Source of the DNA: Labrys okinawensis
GTDB lineage: Bacteria > Pseudomonadota > Alphaproteobacteria > Rhizobiales > Labraceae
DNA length: 64,000 bases
NCBI RefSeq assembly: GCF_002982075.1
Contig: NZ_PUEJ01000009.1
Span: 186,001 to 250,000, forward strand
Direction of reading: 5' to 3'
Part shown: one piece after another, positions 51,659-60,593 of the stretch
Numbering within the stretch: position 1 is the stretch's first letter
Layout of the letters: every line of letters begins with the position of its first letter
Program-made: the position numbers and the translations under genes
Notes under the pieces: model-generated
What the model was told of the DNA's origin: nothing
What the model saw: the letters and a program-made list of their open reading frames with translations, nothing else
Databases searched by the model: none

Positions 51659-52549
51659 ATGGCTTCAGCGACCCTTTCCCCCGCATCGCCCTCACCCAAG
51701 CCGCGCTGGTGGCGCAATCGCACGGTGCGGCGCTTCTGCCGGCATCGGCTCGCCATGGTCGGCCTGGCGATGATCATCCTCCTGACGCTCGCCTGCATCC
51801 TCGGCCCGCGCCTGCTGCCCTATGACGAACTCTTCATCGATCTGAGGGCCCGATTTGCGCCGCCTTTGACCGGCTACCACATCTTCGGCACCGATCCGCT
51901 CGGCCGCGACCTTGCCGCGCGCCTGTTCATGGCCGGGCGCATCTCGCTGCTGGTCGGTTTCTTCGCCATGCTGCTGAGCACGGCGCTTGGCACGGTGATC
52001 GGCGTCACCGCCGGCTATTATGGCGGCTGGGCGGGCTCTGCCCTGATGCGCTTCGTCGATGCCTTCCTGTCCTTCCCCAGCATCTTCCTGCTCCTGACGC
52101 TGGCGGCCTTCATCAAGCCGAGCCCGCTGATGATCACGGTGATCATCGCCGTCACCAGCTGGATGGAGGTGGCACGCATCGTGGAGGCGGAAGTGCGCTC
52201 GCTGCGCGAGCGTGACTTCGTGCTGGCGGCACGCATGGTGGGGCTGTCGAACAGCTGGATCATGTTCCGTGAATTGCTGCCCAACGTCATCGGGCCGATC
52301 ATCGTGGCGGCGACGCTGACAGTGGCCCGCGCCATTCTGCTGGAAGCCTATGTGAGCTTCCTGGGCTATGGCATCCAGCCGCCGCTGCCGAGCTGGGGCA
52401 ACATGCTCAACGGCGCCCAGCAATATCTCGCCAATGCCCCCTGGCTCGCCATCGTCCCGGGCGTGGCGATCACGCTCGCCGTCACCAGCTTCAACTTCAT
52501 CGGCGACGGGCTGCGCGATGCCCTCGATGCCCGAAGCGACCTGAACTGA
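51659..52549 (+). CDS. dipeptide-type ABC transporter permease, DppC-like
   Basis: 296 residues from ATG 51659 (GGGAGA 6 bases upstream; an in-frame upstream start overlaps the hairpin). An N-terminal cytoplasmic tail precedes the first helix (LAMVGLAMIILLTLACILGP), then FGTDPLGRDLAARLFMAGRI, the DppC hallmark. The EAA loop is VEAEVRSLRERDFVLAARMV. It forms the membrane channel with the DppB-like protein. The next gene begins 11 bases after the stop. Confidence 0.95.
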   Translation: MASATLSPASPSPKPRWWRNRTVRRFCRHRLAMVGLAMIILLTLACILGPRLLPYDELFIDLRARFAPPLTGYHIFGTDPLGRDLAARLFMAGRISLLVGFFAMLLSTALGTVIGVTAGYYGGWAGSALMRFVDAFLSFPSIFLLLTLAAFIKPSPLMITVIIAVTSWMEVARIVEAEVRSLRERDFVLAARMVGLSNSWIMFRELLPNVIGPIIVAATLTVARAILLEAYVSFLGYGIQPPLPSWGNMLNGAQQYLANAPWLAIVPGVAITLAVTSFNFIGDGLRDALDARSDLN

Positions 52550-52560
52550 GGGGCACGGCC

Positions 52561-53883
52561 ATGGCGAAATTCTCTCCCTTCGACACGACGCTCTGGTATG
52601 CGACCGCTGCTCCCGCGCCGCAGACCGTGCCGCTGGCTGGGCGCGTCCAGGCCGATGTCTGCATCGTCGGTGCCGGCTATACCGGTCTGACGACCGCGCT
52701 CGAACTGGTGCGCAAGGGCGTCAGCGTGGTGCTGCTGGAGGCCGAGCAGGCCGGTTTCGGCGGCTCCGGCCGCAACGCCGGCCATTGCACGCCGACCTTC
52801 ACCCATTTCAGCCTGCCCGAACTGCGCCGGCTGCTCGGTGAGCCCTGGGCCGAAAGGCTGATTGCCCGGCAGACCCAGGCCAATGCCCGCGTCAGCGCCA
52901 TGATCGAGCACTACCAGATCCAGTGCGAATGGCAGCAGAACGGTTATGTCCAGGCGGCGGCCCGCCCTGGTGCCATCGACGCCATCAAGCGTAAGGTCGA
53001 GCAATACAATGCCGTCGGCGCCCGCACCCGCTTCGTCGACAAGGCGGAAGTGGAGGCGATCACCGGCAGCCCGCGCTTCCATGGCGGCTGGTTCCACAGC
53101 GAGGCGGGCCATCTCAATCCTTTGGGCTATGCGCGCGGTTTGGCGCGGGCAGTGCTGCAGGAAGGCGGCGTGCTGCATACGGGATCAAAGGTGACCAACG
53201 TCACCCGCGAGGGCTCGCGCTGGGTGGCTCATACCGCCGATGGCAGCGTGGTTGCCGACAAGGTGATCTTCACCACCGGCGCCTATACGGTGGCGGGCTG
53301 GCCCAGGCTCGACCAGAGTTTCAAGATCATGCGCGTCTTCGTGGCGGCGACGCAGCCGCTCAGCGAGGAGGAGCGCCGCTCCGTCCTGCCTGAGAACACC
53401 ACCATGCATGATGGCCGCGGTGACATCTATGTCTACAAATACAATGTCGAGGGCCGCATCGTCGCCTCGATGTTCCCGATGGGGCGGCGCGGGCGCGATC
53501 TCGCCTATACCCATCAGGTGATGAGCGATCGCCTGAAATGGCTGCATCCGCAGATCAGGCAGGAGATCCGCTGGGAGTATTTCTGGTTCGGCGAGCTCGA
53601 CATGCAGGCCAGGACCATCCCCCGCCTCTACGGCCTGGCGCCCGGCGTCGTCGCCCTGACGGGACTCTCCGGGCGCGGGGTGCCCACCGGCAGCATGCTC
53701 GGCGGCATCCTGTCGGAATGGGCGCTGGACGTGCCGGAGCAGGAGCTCTCGCTCAAGGTCGAGCCCCTGCACAAGGCGCCCTTCTATATGAGTTTCGGAC
53801 CCCAGCTCACGCTGCGCTACTACCGGGCGCGCGATTGGCTGAGAACGCGGCTGGACGGCGCGCCCCTGCCGCCGCACGCCTGA
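52561..53883 (+). CDS. FAD-dependent oxidoreductase, PuuB/OrdL-like (DAO family)
   Basis: 440 residues. FAD motif VCIVGAGYTGLTTALELVRK (residues 37-56), then FGGSGRNAGHCTPTF. This N-terminal pattern is shared with gamma-glutamylputrescine oxidase PuuB and OrdL. The C-terminal segment VVALTGLSGRGVPTGSMLGG completes the flavin site. In the Puu pathway the enzyme oxidises gamma-glutamylputrescine to an aldehyde with release of ammonia. It is the last gene of the import operon and lies beside a PuuA-like ligase operon, which supports an amine substrate (inference). Confidence 0.88.
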   Translation: MAKFSPFDTTLWYATAAPAPQTVPLAGRVQADVCIVGAGYTGLTTALELVRKGVSVVLLEAEQAGFGGSGRNAGHCTPTFTHFSLPELRRLLGEPWAERLIARQTQANARVSAMIEHYQIQCEWQQNGYVQAAARPGAIDAIKRKVEQYNAVGARTRFVDKAEVEAITGSPRFHGGWFHSEAGHLNPLGYARGLARAVLQEGGVLHTGSKVTNVTREGSRWVAHTADGSVVADKVIFTTGAYTVAGWPRLDQSFKIMRVFVAATQPLSEEERRSVLPENTTMHDGRGDIYVYKYNVEGRIVASMFPMGRRGRDLAYTHQVMSDRLKWLHPQIRQEIRWEYFWFGELDMQARTIPRLYGLAPGVVALTGLSGRGVPTGSMLGGILSEWALDVPEQELSLKVEPLHKAPFYMSFGPQLTLRYYRARDWLRTRLDGAPLPPHA

Positions 53884-54087
53884 GCAGGGAAAAGCGCTCC
53901 CCTGCCGCTGGCCTGATCTCTCATCCCTCCTCGCCACCAGCGGTGGCGCGGGGACAACAGTGGGGCATGGAGGGCGGTCAAAATGCACCACAGTTATACC
54001 ATGCATCGTAATTTGCCGGCGGCCGCTCGGCCTGCTGGCCGGGCCTGTCGCCCTCAAAAAAGAAGGACATCGCTCGCGCAATCGCAA

Positions 54088-54162
54088 CGTGATCACAATT
54101 TATGAATTTAATGGATATTCGGTTGACAATGCGGTCTGTATTCTGCTGATTGTGATCACAAT
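54088..54162. promoter_or_regulatory. two GntR-type operators before the aminotransferase operon
   Basis: CGTGATCACAATT at 54088-54100 and the perfect 14-base palindrome ATTGTGATCACAAT at 54149-54162. Centres are 63 bases apart, about six helical turns, so both could be bound on one face with looping. A TTGACA hexamer at 54123-54128 lies between them. The same TGTGATCACA core precedes the GntR gene at 60282-60291. They lie in the 337-base gap 53884-54220, which otherwise has no gene. Confidence 0.75.
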
Positions 54163-54220
54163 AACGCTCGCTGTCTCCTGGCGACGAGCGGTGTGGCAAT
54201 CCATTCAGCGGAGATTTCTC

Positions 54221-55609
54221 GTGTCCAGCACGCCGATCGACAATGCGGCCATCGAGGCGCGGGTGAAGACCCTGCTGCCGGCCGAACGGCAGCTCTACGC
54301 CGAGCGCCGGCCCAAGGCGCGGGCGATGGCGGAGCGCAAGGGCAGGGGCCTCTTCGACAATGTGCCGATGCACTGGATGCTCGATTGGCCGATGCCCTTC
54401 CCGATGGTGATCGAACAGGCGAGCGGCGTGCATCTCACCGACATCGACGGCAATGCGGCGGTCGATCTTTGCCTGGGCGACACCGGCGCCATGTTCGGCC
54501 ATGGGCCCGAGCCGATCCTGGACGTACTGCGCAATGCCGGTCATCGCGGCCTGACGACGATGCTGCCATCCGCCGATGCCGAGATCGTCGGCGAATTGCT
54601 CGCTGCCCGCTTCGGCCTGCCGCATTGGCAGATCGGCGCCACGGCGAGCGATGCCAACCGCTTCGCCATCCGCGTGGCCCGAGCCGTGACCGGCCGGCGC
54701 AAGATCCTGGTGTTCGACGGCTGCTATCACGGTGCGGTCGACGATACGCTGGTCGATCTCGTCAACGGCCGCACCTTCTCGCGGGCGAGCCTGCTCGGGC
54801 AGGTGGTCGATCTCGGCGAGACCACCATCGCCATTCCCTTCAATGACGAGGAAGCGCTGCGCAACGCCTTGGCATCCGGCGAGGTCGCCTGCGTGCTGGC
54901 CGAGCCGGTGATGACCAATTGCGGCATGATCCTGCCCGCGCCCGGCTTCCACGACACGCTGCGGCGGCTGACACGCGAACATGGCACGCTGCTTTTGATC
55001 GACGAGACCCACACGATTTCGACCGGCCTCGGCGGCTACACCATGCTCCACGGCCTGGAGCCCGACCTGATGGTGATGGGCAAGCCCATCGGCGGCGGCG
55101 TGCCCGTGAGCATATGGGGCATGAGCGCCGCGGTGGCCGAGGGGCTCGACAGGGCGCGGCGGGCGCGCGACGGCCACGGCCATTCCGGCATCGGCACCAC
55201 CCTGTCCGGCAGCGCGCTGCAGCTTGCCTGCCTGAGGGCCAGCCTGGAAAAGGTGATGATATCAGAGACCTACGCCACCATGGCCGCCCGCACCGACATC
55301 ATCGAGGCAGGCCTGATCACGGCGATAGCGGCGCAGGGCCTGCCCTGGCACGTCACTCGTGTCGGCGCCCGGCTGGAAGTGGTGTTCAGCCCCGAGCCGG
55401 TGCGCAACGCGGTGGAAGCCCGGCAAGCCGCCTCATCGGTGATCGAGGAGGCCCTGCATCTTTCCCTGCTCAATCGCGGCTTCCTGCTCACGCCCTTCCA
55501 CAACATGATCCTGGTCAGTCCTGCCCTGGCCGAGGCGGAAGCTCAGGCGCTGGTCGCCGTCTATGGCGAAATCCTCGCCCGCTTCTGCCAGGCCGCGGAG
55601 GCCGCGTGA
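54221..55609 (+). CDS. class III aminotransferase (glutamate-1-semialdehyde/omega-transaminase-like)
   Basis: 462 residues from the GTG at 54221 (GGAG 8-10 bases upstream). Upstream in-frame codons run through the operator palindromes and are rejected. PLP-enzyme motifs: the GATASDANRFAIRVARAVTG segment, VFDGCYHGAVDD, LLLIDETHTISTG (Asp261), and VMGKPIGGGVPVSIWG with the Schiff-base Lys288. Its closest type is the GSA-aminomutase-like group of class III enzymes, which transfer omega-amino groups. It starts an operon with a GS-like ligase, SDR, deacetylase-like and SDR genes. The stop overlaps the next ATG by one base. Confidence 0.9.
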   Translation: MSSTPIDNAAIEARVKTLLPAERQLYAERRPKARAMAERKGRGLFDNVPMHWMLDWPMPFPMVIEQASGVHLTDIDGNAAVDLCLGDTGAMFGHGPEPILDVLRNAGHRGLTTMLPSADAEIVGELLAARFGLPHWQIGATASDANRFAIRVARAVTGRRKILVFDGCYHGAVDDTLVDLVNGRTFSRASLLGQVVDLGETTIAIPFNDEEALRNALASGEVACVLAEPVMTNCGMILPAPGFHDTLRRLTREHGTLLLIDETHTISTGLGGYTMLHGLEPDLMVMGKPIGGGVPVSIWGMSAAVAEGLDRARRARDGHGHSGIGTTLSGSALQLACLRASLEKVMISETYATMAARTDIIEAGLITAIAAQGLPWHVTRVGARLEVVFSPEPVRNAVEARQAASSVIEEALHLSLLNRGFLLTPFHNMILVSPALAEAEAQALVAVYGEILARFCQAAEAA

Positions 55610-56997
55610 TGTCAGCCTCTTCGACCCGGCCCGCCCAGGCCGCCAATATCGCCGAGGCCGAGGCGTTCCTGGCCGATCACCCCGAGATCGGCGCCTTCGA
55701 TCTCGTGCTGATCGACATCAACGGCATTGCCCGCGGCAAGATCATAAGGCGGGAGGAACTGCTGCCTTTGTTCCGCGGCGGCCGGCATCTGCCCGGCTCC
55801 ATTCTCGGCCTCGACGTCACGGGAGAGGATGTCGAGGAGACCGGCCTGGTCTGGTCGGATGGCGATGCCGACCGGCGCGCCTGGCCGATCGCGGGCTCGC
55901 TGGTGCCGCTGCCGTGGACTTCGCCGCCGCGCGGCGAGGTGCGCGTGTCGCTGTTCGAACTCGACGGCTCGGCGATGGCCGCCGATCCCCGCCATGCCCT
56001 GGCCGCCCAGCAGGACCTGTTGCAGGCCGAGGGCAGGCAGCCCGTCGCCGCCTTCGAGCTCGAATTCTACCTGCTCGACCGCGAGGCGGCGGCTGATGGC
56101 CGCCCGCAGCCGCTCCGCATGCCGCTGACCGGCGAGCGCCTGAGCGGCATCCATGTCTATTCGGTCGATGAACTCGATCGCCTCGAGCCCTTCGTCGATG
56201 CGGTCTATCGCGCCGCCGAGGCGCAGGCCCTGCCGGTGCAGACGCTGATCTCCGAATATGCGCCGGGCCAGTTCGAATTGACCCTGCGCCATCGCGAGGA
56301 TGCGCTGCGGGCCGCCGACGACCTCATCATGCTCAAGCGCCTGTTGCGCGCACTCGCCGTGCGCCACGGCATGAAGGCCTGCTTCATGGCAAAGCCCTTT
56401 GCCGGCCGCGCCGGCTCGGGCATGCACGCCCATGCGAGCCTGGCGGGCCGCGACGGCGCCAATCTTTTCGCCGACCGCGACGGTGCGCTCGCGCCGGCCC
56501 TGCGTCATGCCATTGCCGGCCTGCTGGAGACCATGACGGAGAGCATGCTGGTCTTCGCGCCCCACCTCAATTCATGGCGGCGCTTCGCGGCGCAGAGCTA
56601 TGCGCCGACGGCGCCGAGCTGGGGTGTCAACAACCGGGCCGTCGCCGTGCGCGTTCCCGCCGGCTCGCCGGAGGGCCGGCATCTGGAGCAGCGCGCCGCC
56701 GGCGTAGATGCCAATCCCTACCTGGTCGGCGCGGTCGTCTTGGCGGGCATCCGCCGGGGCCTTGCCGCCCAGCGCGATCCGGGCCCGCCGGCCACCGCCT
56801 ATGCCAGTGCGGCCGATGACGCCCTGCCGGCCGATTGGCGCAGCGCCATCAAGGCGGCGGCCGGCTCGACCTTCCTGAAGGAGGCCCTGGGCGAGCGCCT
56901 TCACCATGTGCTGCTGGCGCTCAAGCGGGCGGAATACCGGCGTTTTGCCGCCGATATCACCGCATTGGAGCTGCAGCTTTACGGGGAGGTCGTCTGA
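55609..56997 (+). CDS. glutamine-synthetase-family ligase, PuuA-like (gamma-glutamylpolyamine synthetase type)
   Basis: 462 residues. The N-terminal beta-grasp domain has FDLVLIDINGIARGKIIRRE (residues about 25-44), as in PuuA-type enzymes. The catalytic domain has AAFELEFYLLDRE (metal-binding Glu), SEYAPGQFELTLRHREDALR, GSGMHAHASL, WGVNNRAVAVRVP and DANPYLVGAVVLAGIRRGL. Lack of the regulatory adenylylation loop and the shorter C-terminus suggest it is not a housekeeping GS. It probably joins glutamate to an amine. It is coupled to the aminotransferase gene by a TGATG overlap. Confidence 0.9.
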   Translation: MSASSTRPAQAANIAEAEAFLADHPEIGAFDLVLIDINGIARGKIIRREELLPLFRGGRHLPGSILGLDVTGEDVEETGLVWSDGDADRRAWPIAGSLVPLPWTSPPRGEVRVSLFELDGSAMAADPRHALAAQQDLLQAEGRQPVAAFELEFYLLDREAAADGRPQPLRMPLTGERLSGIHVYSVDELDRLEPFVDAVYRAAEAQALPVQTLISEYAPGQFELTLRHREDALRAADDLIMLKRLLRALAVRHGMKACFMAKPFAGRAGSGMHAHASLAGRDGANLFADRDGALAPALRHAIAGLLETMTESMLVFAPHLNSWRRFAAQSYAPTAPSWGVNNRAVAVRVPAGSPEGRHLEQRAAGVDANPYLVGAVVLAGIRRGLAAQRDPGPPATAYASAADDALPADWRSAIKAAAGSTFLKEALGERLHHVLLALKRAEYRRFAADITALELQLYGEVV

Positions 56998-56998
56998 G

Positions 56999-57766
56999 AT
57001 GGCCAGGCGGACCATTCTGATTGCCGGTGGCGCCGGCGGCATGGGTCTGGCGACCGCGCTGCGTTTCGCCCAGGACGGCGCGCGCGTGGTCCTGGCGGAT
57101 CTTCCGGGCGCACGTCTCGAAGAGGCCCGGGCAAGGGTAGAGGAGGCCGGCGCCGAGGTCCTCGCTTTGCCGCTCGACATCCGCTCAGCCCAGGCCTGCC
57201 GCGAGGTGGTGGCGAAGGCGAGCGAGGCCGGTGGTCTCGATGTGCTCGTCAACGCCGCGGGTGTCTGGCTGGAAGGCCCCGCCACGGAGGTCGGCGAGGA
57301 GGACTGGGACCGGGTGCTCGACGTCAACCTCAAGGGCGCCTTCTTCCTGATCTCGGCGGCCATTCCCCATCTCGCCGCGTCGCGGGGGGTGATCGTCAAC
57401 ATCGCCTCCGATGCCGGGCTGGTCGGCAACAACGGGGCGGCCGTCTATTGCGCCTCCAAGGGCGGGCTGGTGCTGCTCAGCAAGGCCCTGGCGCTCGAAC
57501 TCGCGCCGCAGGGCGTCCGCGTCAATGCGATCTGCCCCGGCGACGTCGCCACGCCGATGATCGAATACCAGGCCGCGACCTATGGCGACGGCGATCCCGA
57601 CGCCTATAAGCGCCGGCTGCTCGGCAACTACCCGCAGGGCGAGAACGCCCGTTTCATCAAGGCCGAAGAGATTGCCGGCCTCATCCACTATCTCTGCCAG
57701 CCCGGCGCCGCACCGATCACCGGCGCGGCCCTTTCCATCGATTTCGGTATCACCGCAGGCTATTGA
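56999..57766 (+). CDS. short-chain dehydrogenase/reductase
   Basis: 255 residues. The cofactor motif is LIAGGAGGMGLATALRFAQD with VVLADLP at strand 2, suggesting NAD(H) preference through Asp. Then VLVNAAGVW (NAG variant), VIVNIASDAG (Ser), and the catalytic YCASK. It starts two bases after the GS-like stop, so it is in the same operon. Substrate unknown; SDRs in such clusters usually oxidise an alcohol released from the carbon skeleton. Confidence 0.9.
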   Translation: MARRTILIAGGAGGMGLATALRFAQDGARVVLADLPGARLEEARARVEEAGAEVLALPLDIRSAQACREVVAKASEAGGLDVLVNAAGVWLEGPATEVGEEDWDRVLDVNLKGAFFLISAAIPHLAASRGVIVNIASDAGLVGNNGAAVYCASKGGLVLLSKALALELAPQGVRVNAICPGDVATPMIEYQAATYGDGDPDAYKRRLLGNYPQGENARFIKAEEIAGLIHYLCQPGAAPITGAALSIDFGITAGY

Positions 57767-57781
57767 ACCCGAGCTTTTGGC

Positions 57782-58822
57782 ATGAAGACCTTCTACACCG
57801 CCGATCACCATCTCCATCACAGCGGCATGGAGCTTTCCTTCGGCAAGATCGTCGAGACCTTCGAAAAGCCGGAACGGGCTGAGATCATCCTGGCACGGGT
57901 CAAGGAAGTGGGGCTCGGCCCGGTGCTGACCCCGCAGGATTACGAGATCGCGCCGATCAAGCGCATCCATACGCCTGATTATGTCGATTTCCTCAAGGGC
58001 GTGTATGAGGAATGGCGGGCAGCCGGCCGCGACGGCGAGGTCTGGCCCTATAGCTGGCGCCACCGTTCCATGCCGCCGATCGACAAGGCGCCGAACGGCC
58101 TTGATGCCCGTCTCTCCTATTATTCCTTCGACATGGCCGGCTCGATCACCGCCACCACCTGGCAGGCGGCCAAGCGCGCCGCCGACACCGCACTCGCCGG
58201 CGCCGATGCCGTGCTCGGCGGCGAGCGCACGGCCTTCTCGCTGTGCCGCCCGCCCGGCCATCATGCGGGCCGCGATTTCTTCGGCGGCTATTGCTACCTC
58301 AACAATGCCGCCATCGCCGTACAGCGTTTCCGCGATGCCGGCCGGTCCCGCGTGGCGGTGCTCGATGTCGACTATCACCATGGCAACGGCACGCAGGAGA
58401 TCTTCTACGACAGGGCCGATGTGCTGGTCGCTTCCATGCATGGCGATCCCGATTTCGAATTTCCCTTCCATCTCGGTTATGCCCGCGAGCGCGGCGAAGG
58501 CGCGGGCGAAGGCTTCAACCTCAACTATCCGCTACCATCAGGCACACAATGGCCGGAATGGTCCGCCGCCTTCGAGGATGCCTGCCGCAGGATCGCAGCC
58601 TTCGACGCACAGGCCCTGGTGGTCTCGCTCGGGGTCGATACCTACAAGGACGACCCGATCTCGCAATTCAAGCTCGACAGCCCGCATTTCAGCGAGATCG
58701 GGGCACGGATCGCGGCGCTGAGCCTGCCGACCCTGTTCGTGATGGAAGGCGGCTATGCCGTCGGGGCGCTCGGGGTCAACGCCGTCAACGTGCTGACCAG
58801 CTTCGAACAGGCTGGAGGCTGA
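57782..58822 (+). CDS. acetylpolyamine amidohydrolase / histone-deacetylase-family protein (1)
   Basis: 346 residues of the arginase-deacetylase fold. Tandem His in CRPPGHHAGRDFFGGYCYLN (His160, His161), zinc ligands Asp197 and His199 in VAVLDVDYHHGNGTQEIFY, Asp286 in SLGVDTYKDDPIS, and catalytic Tyr325 in MEGGYAVG are all present, so it should be active. The N-terminal segment and the GYARERGEGAGEGFNLNYPL loop resemble bacterial acetylpolyamine amidohydrolases, which remove acetyl from N-acetylputrescine or similar amines. It lies between two SDR genes in the GntR-controlled operon. A related protein is encoded at 63122. Confidence 0.9.
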   Translation: MKTFYTADHHLHHSGMELSFGKIVETFEKPERAEIILARVKEVGLGPVLTPQDYEIAPIKRIHTPDYVDFLKGVYEEWRAAGRDGEVWPYSWRHRSMPPIDKAPNGLDARLSYYSFDMAGSITATTWQAAKRAADTALAGADAVLGGERTAFSLCRPPGHHAGRDFFGGYCYLNNAAIAVQRFRDAGRSRVAVLDVDYHHGNGTQEIFYDRADVLVASMHGDPDFEFPFHLGYARERGEGAGEGFNLNYPLPSGTQWPEWSAAFEDACRRIAAFDAQALVVSLGVDTYKDDPISQFKLDSPHFSEIGARIAALSLPTLFVMEGGYAVGALGVNAVNVLTSFEQAGG

Positions 58823-58823
58823 G

Positions 58824-59591
58824 ATGGCATCGGGACCTTTCGTCCGCTCGCGCTCGGTCCTGGTGACGGGGGCCGGGTCTCCCGACGGGATCGGCTTCGC
58901 CATTGCCAGGGCCTTCGGGCGCGCTGGATTGTCGGTCGCGATCACGGCCTCGACCGACCGTATCTATCGCCGCGCTGCGGAGCTGGAAGCCGAGGGCATC
59001 GACGCCTGGGCGGCGGTCGCCGATCTCACGCGGCCCGACGAGGTGCGCCGATTGCGGTCGGCGGCGGGTGACGTCGACATCCTCGTCAACAATGCCGGCA
59101 TGGGCAGCGTGCTGCAGCCCGCGCTGCAGAAGCGCTTCGTCGATCTCGACGAGGCCGAATGGAGCCGCGGCATCGACGTCAGCCTGAAGACCGCCTTCCT
59201 GGTGACGCGGGCCTTCCTGCCGGCCATGATCGCCGGGCGGCATGGGCGCATCGTCAATGTCGCCTCGGTCACCGGCCCCTATGTCTCCAATCCGGGCGAG
59301 GCGGCCTATTCGGCGGCAAAGGCCGGCATGGTGGGGCTGACCCACGCCCTTGCTCTGGAAGTGGCCGGGGATGGCGTGACCGTCAACGCGGTGGCGCCGG
59401 GCTGGATCGAGACGGGTTCCTCCACCGAGGAGGAGCGTGTCGCCGCCCGTGCCACGCCACCGGGGCGTGCCGGAACCCCCGACGAGGTCGCCGCCGCAGT
59501 GGCCTTCCTGGCCTCCGACGGCGCCAGCTACGTCAACGGTTCCGTGCTGGTGGTGGATGGCGGCAACATCCTGCAGGAGCGCAAGGCCTAG
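58824..59591 (+). CDS. short-chain dehydrogenase/reductase
   Basis: 255 residues. VLVTGAGSPDGIGFAIARAF is a TGxxxGxG variant with an inserted residue pair, then DILVNNAGMGS, RIVNVASVTGP, and the catalytic YSAAK. NAVAPGWIETGSSTEEER and YVNGSVLVVDGGN complete the fold. It starts one base after the deacetylase-like stop and is last in the operon; its end overlaps the convergent GntR gene by four bases. Confidence 0.9.
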   Translation: MASGPFVRSRSVLVTGAGSPDGIGFAIARAFGRAGLSVAITASTDRIYRRAAELEAEGIDAWAAVADLTRPDEVRRLRSAAGDVDILVNNAGMGSVLQPALQKRFVDLDEAEWSRGIDVSLKTAFLVTRAFLPAMIAGRHGRIVNVASVTGPYVSNPGEAAYSAAKAGMVGLTHALALEVAGDGVTVNAVAPGWIETGSSTEEERVAARATPPGRAGTPDEVAAAVAFLASDGASYVNGSVLVVDGGNILQERKA

Positions 59592-60274
59592 TTCGCGCCC
59601 AGGCCGAGGGTGTGCCGCAGCAGGTACATGCCATCGAGAATGTCGGCCTCGATGGCGGTGCGCAGCGAATCCGCATCGTTCCGGCGGATCGCCTCGATCG
59701 CCATCTTGTGCTTGTCGATGATCTCGGCGCCTTCGACCACGTCATAGATGGTGCGCATGAAGGGGCCGAACTGCACCCAGACGCTTTCGAGCAGGGGGAC
59801 CAGTACGTCCGAATTGCCGGCGCGATAGAGCTCGAAGTGGAAGTTGTAATTGGCCAGCATGTAGATGTCGGCGCTACCGGTCTTGTAGTTCCGGTTCATC
59901 GTCTCGTCATGGGCGATCATGCGTTCCAGCCTGTCGCCGTCGACAAAAGGCAGGGCCCGCCGGGCGCAGAGCGGCTCGAGGGCGAGACGCGCGCTCATCA
60001 GCTCCTCAAAGCGGGCCACGGTCAGATGGGGCACGCAGACCCGCCGGTTCTGCTGGACTTCCAGGGCGTTCTCCGCCGCCAGGCGGCGGATCGCCTCGCG
60101 GCAGGGCATCACGCCCACGCCCAGCATGTCGCTGATGCCGCGCAGGCTCATGCTCTTGCCGGGAGGGAAATTACCGATGATCAACTGCTCGCGCAGCGTC
60201 CTGTAGACCTGCTGGTGCAGTGGATTGGTCGCGGTGTCGGCCGGTTCGACGGCAGCGAGACTATCGGTGCTCAT
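59588..60274 (-). CDS. GntR-family regulator, FCD (FadR-like) subgroup
   Basis: 228 residues. The winged HTH is LHQQVYRTLREQLIIGNFPP, then GKSMSLRGISDMLGVGVMPC REAIRRLAAE (about 19-70). The C-terminal FCD all-helical domain has ARLALEPLCARRALP and a metal/ligand site (Asp in MIAHDETMNRN, His in NYNFHFELYRAG, His in DKHKMAIEAIRR). A TGTGATCACA palindrome sits 8 bases before its start, and two copies precede the aminotransferase operon, so it likely represses both. Its ligand would be a pathway intermediate. Confidence 0.9.
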   Translation of the reverse strand: MSTDSLAAVEPADTATNPLHQQVYRTLREQLIIGNFPPGKSMSLRGISDMLGVGVMPCREAIRRLAAENALEVQQNRRVCVPHLTVARFEELMSARLALEPLCARRALPFVDGDRLERMIAHDETMNRNYKTGSADIYMLANYNFHFELYRAGNSDVLVPLLESVWVQFGPFMRTIYDVVEGAEIIDKHKMAIEAIRRNDADSLRTAIEADILDGMYLLRHTLGLGAN

Positions 60275-60281
60275 CCCCGAC

Positions 60282-60291
60282 TGTGATCACA
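60282..60291. promoter_or_regulatory. GntR-type operator before the gntR gene
   Basis: TGTGATCACA, a perfect 10-base palindrome, centred 12 bases before the GntR start codon, where binding would block initiation. It is identical in core to the sites at 54088-54162. Confidence 0.75.
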
Positions 60292-60325
60292 TTGGCGTGC
60301 TGAGAGCAAGCGCCGAAGCGGGGCT

Positions 60326-60565
60326 CCGAATTCAGGTTAACGTGACGCTACACTTTACCCTCCCCTCGATGGGGTCGGTCATTCCTCTTGGAATGACCTG
60401 GGGTCGACGCGCAGCGTCGGGGTGGGGTGATGGCGCGACAGCTCCAAGAGGTCGCTCTCACATTGTTTTTTTAATGGATGGCGTTTCTCACCCCACCCCG
60501 ACCTTTCAGGCCGACCCTCCCCATCGAGGGGAGGGTAGTGACGCTTGGCGTTAACCTGAATTCGG
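60326..60565. repeat. large palindromic intergenic element, copy 2, with terminal inverted repeats
   Basis: A 240-base element ending in exact 16-base inverted repeats: CCGAATTCAGGTTAAC (60326-60341) and GTTAACCTGAATTCGG (60550-60565). Inside are imperfect arms (TACCCTCCCCTCGATGGGG and CCCCATCGAGGGGAGGGTA) and the blocks CACCCCACCCCG and CCTTTCAGGCCGACCCTCCC shared with copy 1. It fills most of the 319-base gap between the GntR and rhamnonate-dehydratase genes. No reading frame of note. It resembles a MITE-like element. Confidence 0.8.
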
Positions 60566-60593
60566 AACCCTGAGCAGGGCAGGGCGTGCCCTG

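Noticed and set aside
53960..54220. N-terminal extension of the aminotransferase up to 53960
   Set aside because: The extension reads through both TGTGATCACA operators and a hydrophobic stretch absent from class III aminotransferases; the GTG at 54221 has a ribosome binding site and fits the family start.
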